Shown: piece by piece, positions 21,001 to 29,344 of the stretch
How positions within the stretch are numbered: the first letter of the stretch is position 1
Layout: every line of letters starts with the position of its first letter
DNA from: Sinomonas mesophila
GTDB taxonomy: Bacteria > Actinomycetota > Actinomycetes > Actinomycetales > Micrococcaceae
DNA length: 64,000 nucleotides
NCBI RefSeq assembly: GCF_001999765.1
Contig: NZ_KV908322.1
Span: forward strand, 124,001-188,000
Direction: 5' to 3'
Made by a program: the position numbers and the translations under genes
Notes under the pieces: generated by a model
Databases searched by the model: none
Told to the model about the DNA's origin: nothing
What the model saw: only the letters and a program-made list of their open reading frames with translations

Positions 21001-21544
21001 TGAAGCCGCCCCGGCACAGACTGCGCCCGGCGAGATCCAGGGGCCCGAGGTCCCAGCCACCTTCGCCGCCCCGGCGGCTCCCGAGGCTCCCACGCCCCGC
21101 CTCGGGCTGCCGCTGCCCCCGGCTCAGGCACCCGGCGTGGCCGCGCCGCCGGTCTCCGGCCACGGCGCCCCCGCGGTGCTGACGATCGGCGGGGAGCGGA
21201 TCCAGCTGCCGCACGGCGAGGCCCCGGCCGAGCCGCCCGCCCCGACTCCGACCCCGATCCTGAGCCTCGACGACCTGAGCCACGCCTTCGACCAGCTCAC
21301 GGGGGAGCGGCACACGCCCTCCGAGGGCGAGCGCCCCGGCCGGCGGCGCCGCAGCCGCGGCGCGCGCAGCGGCCAGGGCTCCGCGGAGGTGACCCGCGTC
21401 GAGCAGTCCTCGGGCGCCGTCGGCGGCCAGACCCGCTCCGCCGCAGCCCCGGCCAAGCCCCAGCCGACCGAGCCGGGGCACGGCCCCGACGAGGGCGACG
21501 GCCCGCTGATCCTGGGCGTCGGCGTGCCGGCGTCGGAACTCTAG
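18098..21544 (+). CDS. rne: Ribonuclease E/G family endoribonuclease
   Basis: Endonuclease for mRNA decay and rRNA/tRNA processing. 1148 residues: an Ala/Pro/Glu-rich N-terminal arm (1-310), acidic and Arg-rich tracts (310-370), an S1 domain (about 475-580), the RNase E/G catalytic core with IDVNTGKFTGSG (about 743) and DFIDM (about 786), a zinc-link cysteine pair CEVCAGRG (about 845), and a long C-terminal Ala/Pro arm. ATG 18098 is chosen because GGAG lies 10 nt upstream and the longer frame has no support. Both disordered arms are typical of actinobacterial RNase E. The N-terminal arm contains a 30-bp tandem repeat. Confidence 0.93.
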   Translation: MDIEQQAAETAPEAAPAEETEKPRRRTARRRTAAPTTDAATTPAEVRTADATEAVKASDAASDGAPAEPPTPEKPKRAPRSRKKAAPVEESAFSEPVPAEPVPDDAASAEAAARESAPVRSRRRASARAAAAQADSKSAAATPAPDAEARAQQAEATAPEPTAPSFRAKSSVRARRRAATSAPAAPAAAPTDTELAMAVGDAERAAAEYTAAERAAAEHAPAEQAAAEYAAAEQAPAIEPAPAAAMAPTEAGVPQEAPTAEEASQEQELSGFAALFSDAASPTSLLFQAPDLSAVVRPAPAEEPEGEEESEEDEEALPSRRRRRSRGRRGRSRGGEETGEEAAGEGEDEEAEGDADEVTSRRRRRRRRGEVDLELTGGEDGDPLNTVTRVRAPRTTSEGTSSRVQSVKGSTRLEAKKQRRRESRESGRRRHVITEAEFLARRESVDRQMVVRQKEDRIQIAVLEDGVLAEHFVSKTQQDSLIGNVYLGKVQNVLPSMEAAFVDIGRGRNAVLYAGEVNWDAAGLDGAPRRIENALKSGDSVLVQVTKDPVGHKGARLTSQISLPGRYLVYVPGGSMTGISRKLPDVERNRLKRILKDRLPEDAGVIVRTAAEGASEEELTHDINRLRAQWESIQSQASSTKVLAPELLYGEPDLTIKVVRDVFNEDFSKLIVSGDEAWDTIEAYVTYVAPDLLGRLEKYQGEDDVFAQWRIDEQIHKALDRKVFLPSGGSLVIDRTEAMTVIDVNTGKFTGSGGNLEETVTKNNLEAAEEIVRQLRLRDVGGIIVIDFIDMVLESNRDLVLRRLVECLGRDRTKHQVAEVTSLGLVQMTRKRMGTGLLEVFSETCEVCAGRGVITYEEPVERGSRPSVAAVEPQQARADANGGGRKRRRRGGQVAEAPPAPAAPAPAPADEAQRQARAQATRAALAAVAAAAHAAHLHDDEVAAARAAAEAHAAEAPASQLTASAPAAEAAPAQTAPGEIQGPEVPATFAAPAAPEAPTPRLGLPLPPAQAPGVAAPPVSGHGAPAVLTIGGERIQLPHGEAPAEPPAPTPTPILSLDDLSHAFDQLTGERHTPSEGERPGRRRRSRGARSGQGSAEVTRVEQSSGAVGGQTRSAAAPAKPQPTEPGHGPDEGDGPLILGVGVPASEL
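18701..18800 (+). repeat. 30-bp tandem repeat inside rne
   Basis: Three full copies and a 10-bp partial copy of a 30-bp unit beginning GCCGAGCGGG (18701, 18731, 18761, 18791). In frame it encodes 10-residue repeats of the type AERAAAEYTA. Length variation by whole units would keep the frame. Confidence 0.8.
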
Positions 21545-21553
21545 AGGGCGCTG

Positions 21554-23089
21554 GTGGGGCGGATCCCTCGCGTCCTCAGCATCGCAGGATCCGACCCCTC
21601 CGGCGGGGCGGGCATCCAGGCGGACCTGAAGAGCATCGCGGCCATGGGCGGTTACGGCATGAGCGCCATCACGGCGCTCACGGCGCAGAACACGCGCGGC
21701 GTCACGGCGGTGCACACGCCGCCGGCGGGGTTCCTCGCGGCGCAGCTCGAGGCCGTGTCAAGCGACATCGCGGTCGACGCCGTCAAGATCGGCATGCTCG
21801 CTGACGCGGACGTGATCCGCACCGTCGGCGCGTGGCTCGAGCGGACCAGGCCCGGCGTCGTCGTGCTCGATCCGGTCATGGTGGCCACGAGCGGCGACCG
21901 GCTGCTCGCGGCGGAGGCCGAGGAGGCCCTGCGCGGGCTCCTCTCGAGCGCGGATCTCGTGACGCCGAACCTCCCCGAGCTCGCGGCGCTCGTCTCGGAG
22001 CCCGAGGCCGAGACGTGGCCCGTGGCGCTCGAACAGGGCCTCCGGCTCTCCGAGCGCACCGGGGCGGCCGTGCTCGTCAAGGGCGGCCACCTCGAGGGGG
22101 CCGAGTGTCCCGACGCGCTCGTCGACGCGGCGGCGCCCGAGGGCGGCCGCGTCGTCGAGATCCCAGGCCTGCGCGTGGACACGCCGAACACCCATGGCAC
22201 GGGCTGCTCGCTCTCCTCGGCCCTCGCGACCGTCCAGGCGCGCACCGGGGACTGGGGCAGGTCCCTCGCCGTGGTCAAGCAGTGGCTCCGCGGCGCGCTC
22301 GAGGCCTCCGCCCTCCTCGAGGTCGGCGGCGGTCACGGGCCCATCCACCACTTCCACCACGCCGAGGCCGCCGTGCCGCTCGCGGAGGGGGAGTTCGCCG
22401 GCGCGCTGTGGGACGCGACGGAGAAGGTACGGGCCGAGATCGACGCGCTCCCGTTCGTCGCGGAGCTCGACGCCGGCACGCTCGCCGAACGGGACTTCGC
22501 CTACTACCTCGCCCAGGATGCGCAGTACCTCAACGGCTATTCGCGGGTCCTCGCGCGGGCGAGTGCGCTTGCCCCGACCGAGGCGGAGCAGGCCTTCTGG
22601 GCCGAGGGCGCGCGCGTGTGCCTCGAGGTCGAGGCGGAGCTGCACCGCACGTGGCTCTCGCGCCACCCGCAGGACGGCGGGAGCCTCGCCCTGGGCCCGG
22701 TCACGAAGGCCTACGTGGACCACCTGCTCGCGGCCTCGGCCTCGGGCAGCTACGCCGTGCTCACGGCCGCCGTCCTCCCGTGCTACTGGATCTACGCCGA
22801 GGTGGGCGCCGCCCTGCATGCTCGCCTCGTGTCCCGGCGGGAGGCCGGAGGAGACCGGGGCGCCGGAGAACACAGGGACGCCGGAGAACACCGGGAGCAC
22901 CCGTACGCGGACTGGATCGAGACCTACGCGGATGAGGGCTTCGCCGAGGCCACGCGCCGTGCCGTCTCCTACACCGACGCCGCCGGGCGTGCGGCGTCGG
23001 CGGGGGAGCGGCAGGCGATGCACGCCGCCTTCGCGGCCTCCGCCGCCTACGAGCGCGAGTTCTTCGACGCGCCGCGTCGGTACGCGTGA
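21554..23089 (+). CDS. thiD: Bifunctional hydroxymethylpyrimidine (phosphate) kinase / TenA-type thiaminase II
   Basis: Thiamine pyrimidine synthesis and salvage. Residues 1-260 are ThiD: GSDPSGGAGIQADLK (about 12-26), a VLDPVM block and the ribokinase-fold DTPNTHGTGCSLSSAL motif. Residues 285-511 are TenA: ALPFVAEL, FAYYLAQDAQYL, and CYWIYAEVG with the conserved glutamate; a conserved late tyrosine region is in the last 30 residues. The fusion would salvage aminopyrimidine and phosphorylate the resulting HMP. An 8-residue charged insert (RDAGEHRD-like) near 440 looks like local duplication. GTG start at 21554, 9 bp after rne. Confidence 0.9.
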   Translation: MGRIPRVLSIAGSDPSGGAGIQADLKSIAAMGGYGMSAITALTAQNTRGVTAVHTPPAGFLAAQLEAVSSDIAVDAVKIGMLADADVIRTVGAWLERTRPGVVVLDPVMVATSGDRLLAAEAEEALRGLLSSADLVTPNLPELAALVSEPEAETWPVALEQGLRLSERTGAAVLVKGGHLEGAECPDALVDAAAPEGGRVVEIPGLRVDTPNTHGTGCSLSSALATVQARTGDWGRSLAVVKQWLRGALEASALLEVGGGHGPIHHFHHAEAAVPLAEGEFAGALWDATEKVRAEIDALPFVAELDAGTLAERDFAYYLAQDAQYLNGYSRVLARASALAPTEAEQAFWAEGARVCLEVEAELHRTWLSRHPQDGGSLALGPVTKAYVDHLLAASASGSYAVLTAAVLPCYWIYAEVGAALHARLVSRREAGGDRGAGEHRDAGEHREHPYADWIETYADEGFAEATRRAVSYTDAAGRAASAGERQAMHAAFAASAAYEREFFDAPRRYA

Positions 23090-23112
23090 GCCGCGCGGCC
23101 GCCGTCATGGTC

Positions 23113-23375
23113 TAGACTGGGCAAGCGTGCTTTCCGGCCCGGCCGTGCTTTCCGGCCAACGGGCCGGACCGGCTCATTTGCAGCCGGGCTGAGGACTGGC
23201 GTATCCTTGATCCTCGGTGCTTTCGCCGTCATTTGGGCTCTGCTCCCAGGGATTCCCCTCGCGGACTCGCGGCACGAAGCACAGCTGGGCGCCTGACTCC
23301 CCGTGCATGGGCACGGATGCCGGGCGCCGCGCGCAAAGAGCTTTAGAAATATCGTCGAGAGAAGTGAGTTCCCAA
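23113..23375 (+). promoter_or_regulatory. Promoter and long structured leader of rplU-rpmA
   Basis: TAGACT at 23113-23118 is the probable -10, giving a leader of about 250 nt. It contains a direct repeat of GTGCTTTCCGGCC (23127-23139 and 23145-23157) and several G+C inverted repeats, including GGCCGG pairs. No gene is evident. A ribosomal-protein autoregulatory leader is plausible but unproven. Confidence 0.5.
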
Positions 23376-23687
23376 GTGGTGTACGCGATTGTCCGCGCTG
23401 GCGGCCGCCAGGAGAAGGTTTCCGTCGGAGACTTCGTGACCCTCAACCGCGTGGCCGGCGCCGCCGGCAGCACCATTGAGCTGCCCGCGCTGCTCCTGGT
23501 CGACGGCGACAAGGTCACCTCGTCCGCTGCCGACCTGTCCAAGGTCACGGTCACGGCCGAGGTCCTCGAGGACCTCCGCGGCCCGAAGATCGTCATCCAG
23601 AAGTACAAGAACAAGACCGGGTACAAGAAGCGCCAGGGCCACCGCCAGGAGCTGACCAAGGTCAAGATCACCGGCATCAACGCCTGA
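23376..23687 (+). CDS. rplU: 50S ribosomal protein L21
   Basis: Binds 23S rRNA in the large subunit. About 103 residues: [19 protein letters not shown] at the N-terminus and [14 protein letters not shown] at the end are diagnostic. Tandem GTG codons at 23376 and 23379, and another at 23364, are possible starts; 23376 gives the usual MVYAIV form. AGAGAAG lies upstream. rpmA follows 61 bp later. Confidence 0.95.
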   Translation: MVYAIVRAGGRQEKVSVGDFVTLNRVAGAAGSTIELPALLLVDGDKVTSSAADLSKVTVTAEVLEDLRGPKIVIQKYKNKTGYKKRQGHRQELTKVKITGINA

Positions 23688-23748
23688 ACCTCGCGGTTCA
23701 TCTGATTTTTCACCTGATTTCCTGACATTCCCTAGGGAGGCATAGCTC

Positions 23749-24000
23749 ATGGCACACAAGAAGGGCGCAAGCTCCACCCGCAACGGCCGCGACTCGAACG
23801 CCCAGCGCCTCGGCGTGAAGCGCTTCGGCGGCCAGACCGTCAACGCCGGCGAGATCCTCGTCCGCCAGCGCGGCACGCACTTCCACCCGGGCAACGGCGT
23901 GGGCCGCGGTAAGGACGACACCCTGTTCGCCCTCACCGCCGGCGCCGTCCAGTTCGGCACCCGCCGCGGCCGCCGAGTCGTCGACGTCGTCGCCGCGTAG
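23749..24000 (+). CDS. rpmA: 50S ribosomal protein L27
   Basis: Large-subunit protein near the peptidyl-transferase centre. 83 residues starting [16 protein letters not shown], the unprocessed type found in actinobacteria, with no Firmicutes-style leader peptide. AGGGAGG precedes the ATG. Terminator at 24050. Confidence 0.97.
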   Translation: MAHKKGASSTRNGRDSNAQRLGVKRFGGQTVNAGEILVRQRGTHFHPGNGVGRGKDDTLFALTAGAVQFGTRRGRRVVDVVAA

Positions 24001-24049
24001 CGCGAAGACACCGCAGCTTTACGTGCCCCGCGGGGCACTCACCACGCAC

Positions 24050-24083
24050 AGGGTGGAGCGGGCCAGTGGGTCCGCTCCACCCT
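24050..24083 (+). terminator. Terminator after rpmA
   Basis: Perfect 12-bp arms AGGGTGGAGCGG and CCGCTCCACCCT, a 10-nt loop, then TTGCTGT. A shorter palindrome GTGCCCCGCGGGGCAC lies just upstream at 24023-24038. Confidence 0.75.
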
Positions 24084-24116
24084 TTGCTGTGCCCGGGTCG
24101 GCCCGGGCGGCACCAC

Positions 24117-24122
24117 TAGACT
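24117..24122 (+). promoter_or_regulatory. -10 element of obg-proB
   Basis: TAGACT, 39 bp before the obg GTG, after the rpmA terminator. AAGGAG follows at 24144-24149 as the ribosome site. Confidence 0.5.
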
Positions 24123-24155
24123 CGGGGGAGACCCCGACGACCTAAGGAGAACACC

Positions 24156-25769
24156 GTGGCGAGCTTCGTGGACCGCGTCGTGCTGCATGTCTCGGGCGGC
24201 AACGGAGGCCACGGCTGTGTCTCCATCCGGCGCGAGAAGTTCAAGCCCCTCGCCGGCCCCGACGGAGGCAACGGCGGCAATGGCGGGAGCGTCGTCCTGC
24301 GCGTTTCCTCGCAGACGACGACGCTGCTGGACTACCACCACTCGCCCCACCGGCACGCGGAGAACGGCGGGCCCGGCATGGGCGACTGGCGCGCCGGGCA
24401 CCAGGGCGCCGCGCTCGTCCTGGCCGTCCCTGACGGCACCGTCGTCAAGTCCCGCGACGGCGAGGTCCTCGCCGACCTCGTGGGCGAGGGCGCCGAGTAC
24501 GTCGCCGCGGAGGGCGGCCAGGGCGGCCTCGGCAACGCCGCCCTCGCCTCGGCCAAGCGCAAGGCCCCGGGCTTCGCTCTGCTCGGGATCGAGGGCGAGT
24601 CCCGCGACATCGTGCTCGAGGTCAAGACCATCGCCGACATCGCGCTCGTGGGCTACCCGTCGGCGGGCAAGTCGAGCCTCATCGCCGCGATGTCCGCGGC
24701 CCGGCCGAAGATCGCCGACTACCCCTTCACGACGCTCGTGCCCAACCTCGGCGTCGTCCAGGCCGGCGACGTGCGCTTCACGATCGCCGACGTCCCCGGC
24801 CTCATCGAGGGAGCGAGCGAGGGCCGCGGCCTGGGCCACGACTTCCTCCGGCACGTCGAGCGCTGCGCCGCGCTCGTGCACGTGCTCGACTGCGGGACCC
24901 TCGAGGCGGAGCGCAATCCGCTCGACGACCTCGCGGTCATCGAGGCGGAGCTCGAGAAGTACTCGGCGGACATGGGCTTCGCCGGGGCGGACGGCGAGGT
25001 CGTGCCGCTCAACGAGCGCCCCCGCCTCATCGCGCTCAACAAGGTCGACCTGCCCGACGGGCGAGACATGGCCGAGATGGTCCGGCCCGAGCTCGAGCGC
25101 CGGGGCTACCGCGTCTTTGAGGTCTCCGCGACGAGCCACGCGGGCCTCAAGGCCCTCGGCTTCGCGATGGCCGAGGTCGTCCAGGCCGCGCGCGCCTCCG
25201 TCAAGGCCGCGCCACGCAAGGTCGCCCCCGCCGTCCTGCGCCCCCGCGCGGTCAACGAGGCGGGCTTCCGGATCCGCCGCGAAGAGCGCAACCTCGAGCC
25301 GCTCTTCCGCGTGATCGGCGAGAAGCCCGAGCGCTGGGTCAAGCAGACCGACTTCGCGAACGAGGAGGCCATCGGCTACCTCGCCGACCGGCTCAACCGG
25401 CTCGGGGTCGAGGACGAACTGTTCAAGGCCGGCGCCAGGGCCGGGGACACGGTCGTGATCGGCGAGGAGGACGGCGTCGTCTTCGACTGGGAGCCGACCA
25501 TGATGACCGGTGCCGAGATCCTCACCGGGCCTCGGGGTACAGACCTCCGCCTCGCCGACTGGGAGCGCCCGACGCGTGCGCAGAAGCGCGAGGAGCACGA
25601 GGAGCGCAAGGCGGCCAAGGCCGCCGCCCGGGCAGAGCTCGAGGCCGAGCGGCGAGCCGGGATCTGGACCGAGTCGACGCGCCGGCGCCAGCAGCCGGCC
25701 ACGGACCGCGACGCCGTCGCCAGCGACGAGGCCGCGGAGGGGGAGTGGGCGGATGACGACGACCTCTGA
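24156..25769 (+). CDS. obg: GTPase Obg/CgtA
   Basis: Essential GTPase for 50S assembly and stress response. 537 residues: glycine-rich Obg domain (2-160) with [18 protein letters not shown] domain with P-loop GYPSAGKSS (about 165), [10 protein letters not shown] (G3) and NKVDLPD (G4), the C-terminal OCT domain (about 355-435), then an Arg/Ala/Glu-rich tail usual in actinobacteria. GTG start at 24156 with AAGGAG. The 3' end overlaps proB by 17 bp. Confidence 0.95.
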   Translation: MASFVDRVVLHVSGGNGGHGCVSIRREKFKPLAGPDGGNGGNGGSVVLRVSSQTTTLLDYHHSPHRHAENGGPGMGDWRAGHQGAALVLAVPDGTVVKSRDGEVLADLVGEGAEYVAAEGGQGGLGNAALASAKRKAPGFALLGIEGESRDIVLEVKTIADIALVGYPSAGKSSLIAAMSAARPKIADYPFTTLVPNLGVVQAGDVRFTIADVPGLIEGASEGRGLGHDFLRHVERCAALVHVLDCGTLEAERNPLDDLAVIEAELEKYSADMGFAGADGEVVPLNERPRLIALNKVDLPDGRDMAEMVRPELERRGYRVFEVSATSHAGLKALGFAMAEVVQAARASVKAAPRKVAPAVLRPRAVNEAGFRIRREERNLEPLFRVIGEKPERWVKQTDFANEEAIGYLADRLNRLGVEDELFKAGARAGDTVVIGEEDGVVFDWEPTMMTGAEILTGPRGTDLRLADWERPTRAQKREEHEERKAAKAAARAELEAERRAGIWTESTRRRQQPATDRDAVASDEAAEGEWADDDDL

Positions 25770-26889
25770 GACGCTCGTGCGCGGGCGGGAATGGCTCCCC
25801 GAGGCACAGCGGATCGTGGTCAAGGTGGGCTCGTCCTCGCTCACGACCATCCGGGGAGGGATTTCCGAGAAGGCCCTCGCCGCGCTCGTGGACACCCTCG
25901 CTGATCGCGCCAACGCCGGGACCGAGATCGTGCTCGTCTCCTCGGGGGCGATCGCCGCGGGCCTCGCGCCCCTCGGCCTCGCCCGCCGCCCGAAGGACCT
26001 CGCGACGCAGCAGGCGGCCGCGAGCGTCGGCCAGGGCCTGCTCATGGCCCGCTACACCCAAGCCTTCGCCGCCCACGGCGTGACCGTGGGCCAGGTGCTG
26101 CTCACTGCCGAGGACCTCGTGCGCCGCACGCAGTATGCCAACGCGCACCGGGCCCTCGAGCGGCTCCTGAACCTCGGCGTCGTGCCGATCGTGAACGAGA
26201 ACGACACCGTGGCGACGCACGAGATCCGCTTCGGCGACAACGACCGGCTCGCGGCCCTCGTCGCGCACCTCGTCCACGCCGACGCGCTCGTGCTCCTCTC
26301 CGACGTGGACTCCGTCTACACAGGCCCGCCCTCCGAGGGCGGCGTGCGGATCGAGCACATCCGCGGGCCCGAGGATCTCGACGGCGTCCGGATCGGCAGC
26401 GCGGGCAAGGCCGGCGTCGGCACGGGCGGCATGGCCACGAAGGTCGAGGCGGCGGGGATCGCCGCCGGCTCCGGCATCCCCGCCCTCGTGACCTCGACGG
26501 CCGCCGCGGCGCGCGCCCTCGCGGGCGAGGACGTCGGGACGTGGTTCAGCGTGAGCGGCAGGCGCAAACCCGTCCGGCTGCTGTGGCTCGCCCACCTCGC
26601 GGCGACCCGCGGCTCGCTCGTGCTGGACGACGGCGCCGTGCGGGCCGTGCGGCACCGGCACCGCTCGCTCCTGCCCGCCGGGGTCACGGCCGTGTCCGGC
26701 GACTTCGAGGCCGGGGACCCGGTCGAGCTCACGGACGCCGCGGGCGCCGTCATCGCGCGCGGGCTCGTGAACTTCTCGGCGGCCGAGCTCCCCGCGATGC
26801 TCGGGCGCTCGACGCGCGAGCTCGGGCGCGAGCTCGGGCCCGAGTACGAGCGCGTCGTCGTGCACGTGGACGATCTCGTCCTCGTCTGA
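25753..26889 (+). CDS. proB: Glutamate 5-kinase
   Basis: First step of proline synthesis: phosphorylates glutamate. 378 residues: amino-acid kinase domain with [11 protein letters not shown] and the substrate motifs [11 protein letters not shown] and NENDTVA, then a C-terminal PUA domain (about 285-375). ATG 25753 lies within obg, giving a 17-bp overlap and likely translational coupling; the longer in-frame start at 25510 is rejected because it lies deep inside obg. proA follows 59 bp later but has its own -10. Confidence 0.94.
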   Translation: MTTTSETLVRGREWLPEAQRIVVKVGSSSLTTIRGGISEKALAALVDTLADRANAGTEIVLVSSGAIAAGLAPLGLARRPKDLATQQAAASVGQGLLMARYTQAFAAHGVTVGQVLLTAEDLVRRTQYANAHRALERLLNLGVVPIVNENDTVATHEIRFGDNDRLAALVAHLVHADALVLLSDVDSVYTGPPSEGGVRIEHIRGPEDLDGVRIGSAGKAGVGTGGMATKVEAAGIAAGSGIPALVTSTAAAARALAGEDVGTWFSVSGRRKPVRLLWLAHLAATRGSLVLDDGAVRAVRHRHRSLLPAGVTAVSGDFEAGDPVELTDAAGAVIARGLVNFSAAELPAMLGRSTRELGRELGPEYERVVVHVDDLVLV

Positions 26890-26936
26890 GCCTGCCCACT
26901 GTGACCTGCGCCGAGGCGGGCTCCACCCCCGGTCGG

Positions 26937-26942
26937 TAGACT
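26937..26942 (+). promoter_or_regulatory. -10 element predicting a leaderless proA transcript
   Basis: TAGACT ends 7 bp before the A of the proA ATG (26949), so the transcript should begin at the start codon. There is no ribosome site in between. Confidence 0.55.
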
Positions 26943-26948
26943 TGATCC

Positions 26949-28301
26949 ATGACTGACACCGCCCACGAGACCGTTCCCGTCGAGCACACGCCTTCCGCGT
27001 CAGAGGCCCCCGCGGCTTCCGCACAGCCGGCGTCCTCGCCAGCGGATGTCGAGGCGGCCGTCAACGAGATCGGCGACCGCGCGCGCCGCGCCGCCCGCCA
27101 CATGGCGCGCGCCAACCGCGCATGGAAGGACAGCGCCCTCAGGGCGATCGGCGCCGCGCTCAAGGCCAAGGAGGAGGACATCCTCGCGGCCAACGAGAAG
27201 GACCTCGAGGCCGGCCGCGCGAACGGCACCTCGAAGGCGCTCCTCGACCGCCTCGCGCTCACGCCCCAGCGCATCGACGGGCTCGTGGACGCCCTCGAGA
27301 ACCTCGCGGGCCTGCCCGACCCGGTGGGCAACGTGGTCCGCGGCCAGACCCTGCCCAACGGCCTGCGCCTGCGCCAGGTCAACGTGCCCATGGGTGTCGT
27401 CGCCGCGATCTACGAGGCACGCCCCAATGTCACTGTGGACATCGCCGGCCTCGCGCTCAAGAGCGGCAACGCGGTCATCCTGCGCGGCGGCAGCGCGGCG
27501 GCGAACACGAACACGGCGCTCGTGGCGATCCTGCGCGACACCCTCGTGGAGGTCGGCCTGCCGGCCGACGCCGTGCAGAGCGTCGACGCGTACGGGCGCG
27601 AGGGCGCGAACGTGCTCATGAAGGCCCGAGGCCGCGTCGACGTGCTCATCCCGCGTGGTGGGCGCGAGCTCATCCAGAGCGTCGTTCTCAATTCGACCGT
27701 CCCCGTGATCGAGACGGGCGAGGGCAACGTGCACATCTTCGTCGATGAGAGCGCCGACGAGGAGATGGCCGTCGACATCCTGCTCAACGCCAAGACGCAG
27801 CGCCCGAGCGTGTGCAACACGGTCGAGACGCTCCTCGTCCACCGCGGGAGCACGGTCCTCCCCGCGCTCGCCCGGGCCCTCGCGGCCAAGGGCGTGCGCC
27901 TCCACGTCGACGGCCGCACGATGGAGGGCCTGCCCGAGGGCGTCGATGCGACGGCCGCGACGGACGAGGACTGGGCCACCGAGTACATGGACCTCGACCT
28001 GGCCGTCGCGACCGTCGACTCGCTCGACGACGCCATCGAGCACATCCGCCGCTGGAGCACGGGCCACACCGAGGCGATCGTCACGAACGACCTGCGCAAC
28101 GCCGAGCGCTTCGTCGCCGAGATCGACTCCGCGGCCGTCATCGTCAACGCCTCGACGCGCTTCACGGACGGCGGGGAGCTCGGCCTGGGCGCCGAGGTCG
28201 GCATCTCGACCCAGAAGCTCCACGCGCGCGGGCCCATGGGCCTGACGGAGCTCACGACCACGAAGTGGATCGTCCAGGGCGAGGGGCAGGTCCGCGCCTG
28301 A
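26949..28301 (+). CDS. proA: Gamma-glutamyl phosphate reductase
   Basis: Second step of proline synthesis: NADPH-dependent reduction of gamma-glutamyl phosphate. 450 residues of the aldehyde dehydrogenase superfamily. The catalytic cysteine is in RPSVCNTVETLLVH (about residue 288); other family blocks are VPMGVVAAIYEARPNVT, VPVIETGEGNVHIFVD and GAEVGISTQKLHARGPMGL. The first 35 residues are a variable Ala-rich extension. ATG 26949 fits a leaderless mRNA. Confidence 0.96.
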   Translation: MTDTAHETVPVEHTPSASEAPAASAQPASSPADVEAAVNEIGDRARRAARHMARANRAWKDSALRAIGAALKAKEEDILAANEKDLEAGRANGTSKALLDRLALTPQRIDGLVDALENLAGLPDPVGNVVRGQTLPNGLRLRQVNVPMGVVAAIYEARPNVTVDIAGLALKSGNAVILRGGSAAANTNTALVAILRDTLVEVGLPADAVQSVDAYGREGANVLMKARGRVDVLIPRGGRELIQSVVLNSTVPVIETGEGNVHIFVDESADEEMAVDILLNAKTQRPSVCNTVETLLVHRGSTVLPALARALAAKGVRLHVDGRTMEGLPEGVDATAATDEDWATEYMDLDLAVATVDSLDDAIEHIRRWSTGHTEAIVTNDLRNAERFVAEIDSAAVIVNASTRFTDGGELGLGAEVGISTQKLHARGPMGLTELTTTKWIVQGEGQVRA

Positions 28302-28310
28302 GCGTCGCGG

Positions 28311-28377
28311 TAGGATGATCCAAGCAGCCGGACGGCCGCGCCCCGTGGACGGTTCACCGTACCGCCCGGGCGCGGCC
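28311..28377 (+). promoter_or_regulatory. Hairpin after proA and -10 candidate for the next gene
   Basis: TAGGAT (28311-28316) is a -10 candidate. Arms GGCCGCGCCC (28334-28343) and GGGCGCGGCC (28368-28377) enclose a smaller ACGGT/ACCGT hairpin. The structure could end proA or form a leader for 28407; the order (-10 first) favours a leader structure. Confidence 0.45.
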
Positions 28378-28406
28378 GCCGCATCCACCGACCCGAAGGG
28401 ACAACA

Positions 28407-28649
28407 ATGCTGGCAACGCTGATCAGCACCGCAGTGAACGTGACCGGCCAGGCGGTTGGTCACGAGGAGCGCGCGCCGCTCATCGCGGAGCCGTGGGTGA
28501 TCGGCGTCGTGATGTTCGCCATCTTCGTGGCCCTCATGTTCACCACGATGGCCTTCAAGAGCCTCGGACGCCGCCACGAGCCCGTCGAGGAGCACGCGGA
28601 CCCGCACCGCCAGCACCCGAACAAGCACGACCGCGGCCAGGGCCACTGA
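28407..28649 (+). CDS. Small single-span membrane protein
   Basis: 80 residues of unknown function. One transmembrane helix (about residues 30-48, [21 protein letters not shown]) is followed by a cytoplasmic His/Arg/Glu-rich tail with many histidines. GAAGGGA precedes ATG 28407. Small proteins of this layout are common between proA and nadD in Micrococcaceae, but I know no assigned role. Confidence 0.75.
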   Translation: MLATLISTAVNVTGQAVGHEERAPLIAEPWVIGVVMFAIFVALMFTTMAFKSLGRRHEPVEEHADPHRQHPNKHDRGQGH

Positions 28650-28660
28650 ACCCTCTGGCC

Positions 28661-29344
28661 GTGGGTCCGGCTGACCAGCGCGCGAGCGGACGGCGGGTCC
28701 GCCTCGGCGTCATGGGCGGAACCTTCGACCCGATCCACCACGGCCACCTCGTGGCCGCGAGCGAGGTCGCGTCGAAGTTCGCCCTCGACGAGGTGGTCTT
28801 CGTCCCGACCGGGGAGCCGTGGCAGAAGTCGAAGCGGCGGGTCAGCCAGGCCGAGCACCGCTACCTCATGACGGTGATCGCGACGGCCGCCAACCCGCGG
28901 TTCACGGTGAGCCGGGTGGACATCGACAGGCCCGGGCCCACGTACACGATCGACACCCTGCGGGACCTGCGCCGGCTGCGGCCGGAGGCGGACCTCTACT
29001 TCATCACCGGCGCGGACGCGATGGCGCAGATCGTCTCGTGGAAGGACGTCGACGAGCTCTGGGACCTCGCCCATTTCGTCGGTGTCACGAGGCCAGGCCA
29101 TGAGCTGCACGACCTCGGGCGCAAGGACGTGAGCCTGCTCGAGGTCCCGGCCATGGCCATCTCGTCGACGGACTGCCGCGCACGCGTCGCGGCGGCCGAG
29201 CCCGTCTGGTACCTCGTGCCCGACGGGGTCGTGCAGTACATCGCCAAGTACGGGCTGTACCGTGCTCACGACGGCGCGGGCTCGGTGGGGGAGCCCGCGC
29301 CGGCACGGGAGCACAGCGGCAGCACGGGAACGACCAAGCCATGA
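28661..29344 (+). CDS. nadD: Nicotinate-nucleotide adenylyltransferase
   Basis: Makes deamido-NAD from nicotinate mononucleotide and ATP. 227 residues from GTG 28661. Signature blocks are [16 protein letters not shown] (about 16-31), [17 protein letters not shown] and the C-terminal [10 protein letters not shown] 28712 would cut into the first strand, so GTG 28661 is preferred although its ribosome site is weak. The next gene overlaps the stop by 4 bp (ATGA). Confidence 0.93.
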   Translation: MGPADQRASGRRVRLGVMGGTFDPIHHGHLVAASEVASKFALDEVVFVPTGEPWQKSKRRVSQAEHRYLMTVIATAANPRFTVSRVDIDRPGPTYTIDTLRDLRRLRPEADLYFITGADAMAQIVSWKDVDELWDLAHFVGVTRPGHELHDLGRKDVSLLEVPAMAISSTDCRARVAAAEPVWYLVPDGVVQYIAKYGLYRAHDGAGSVGEPAPAREHSGSTGTTKP

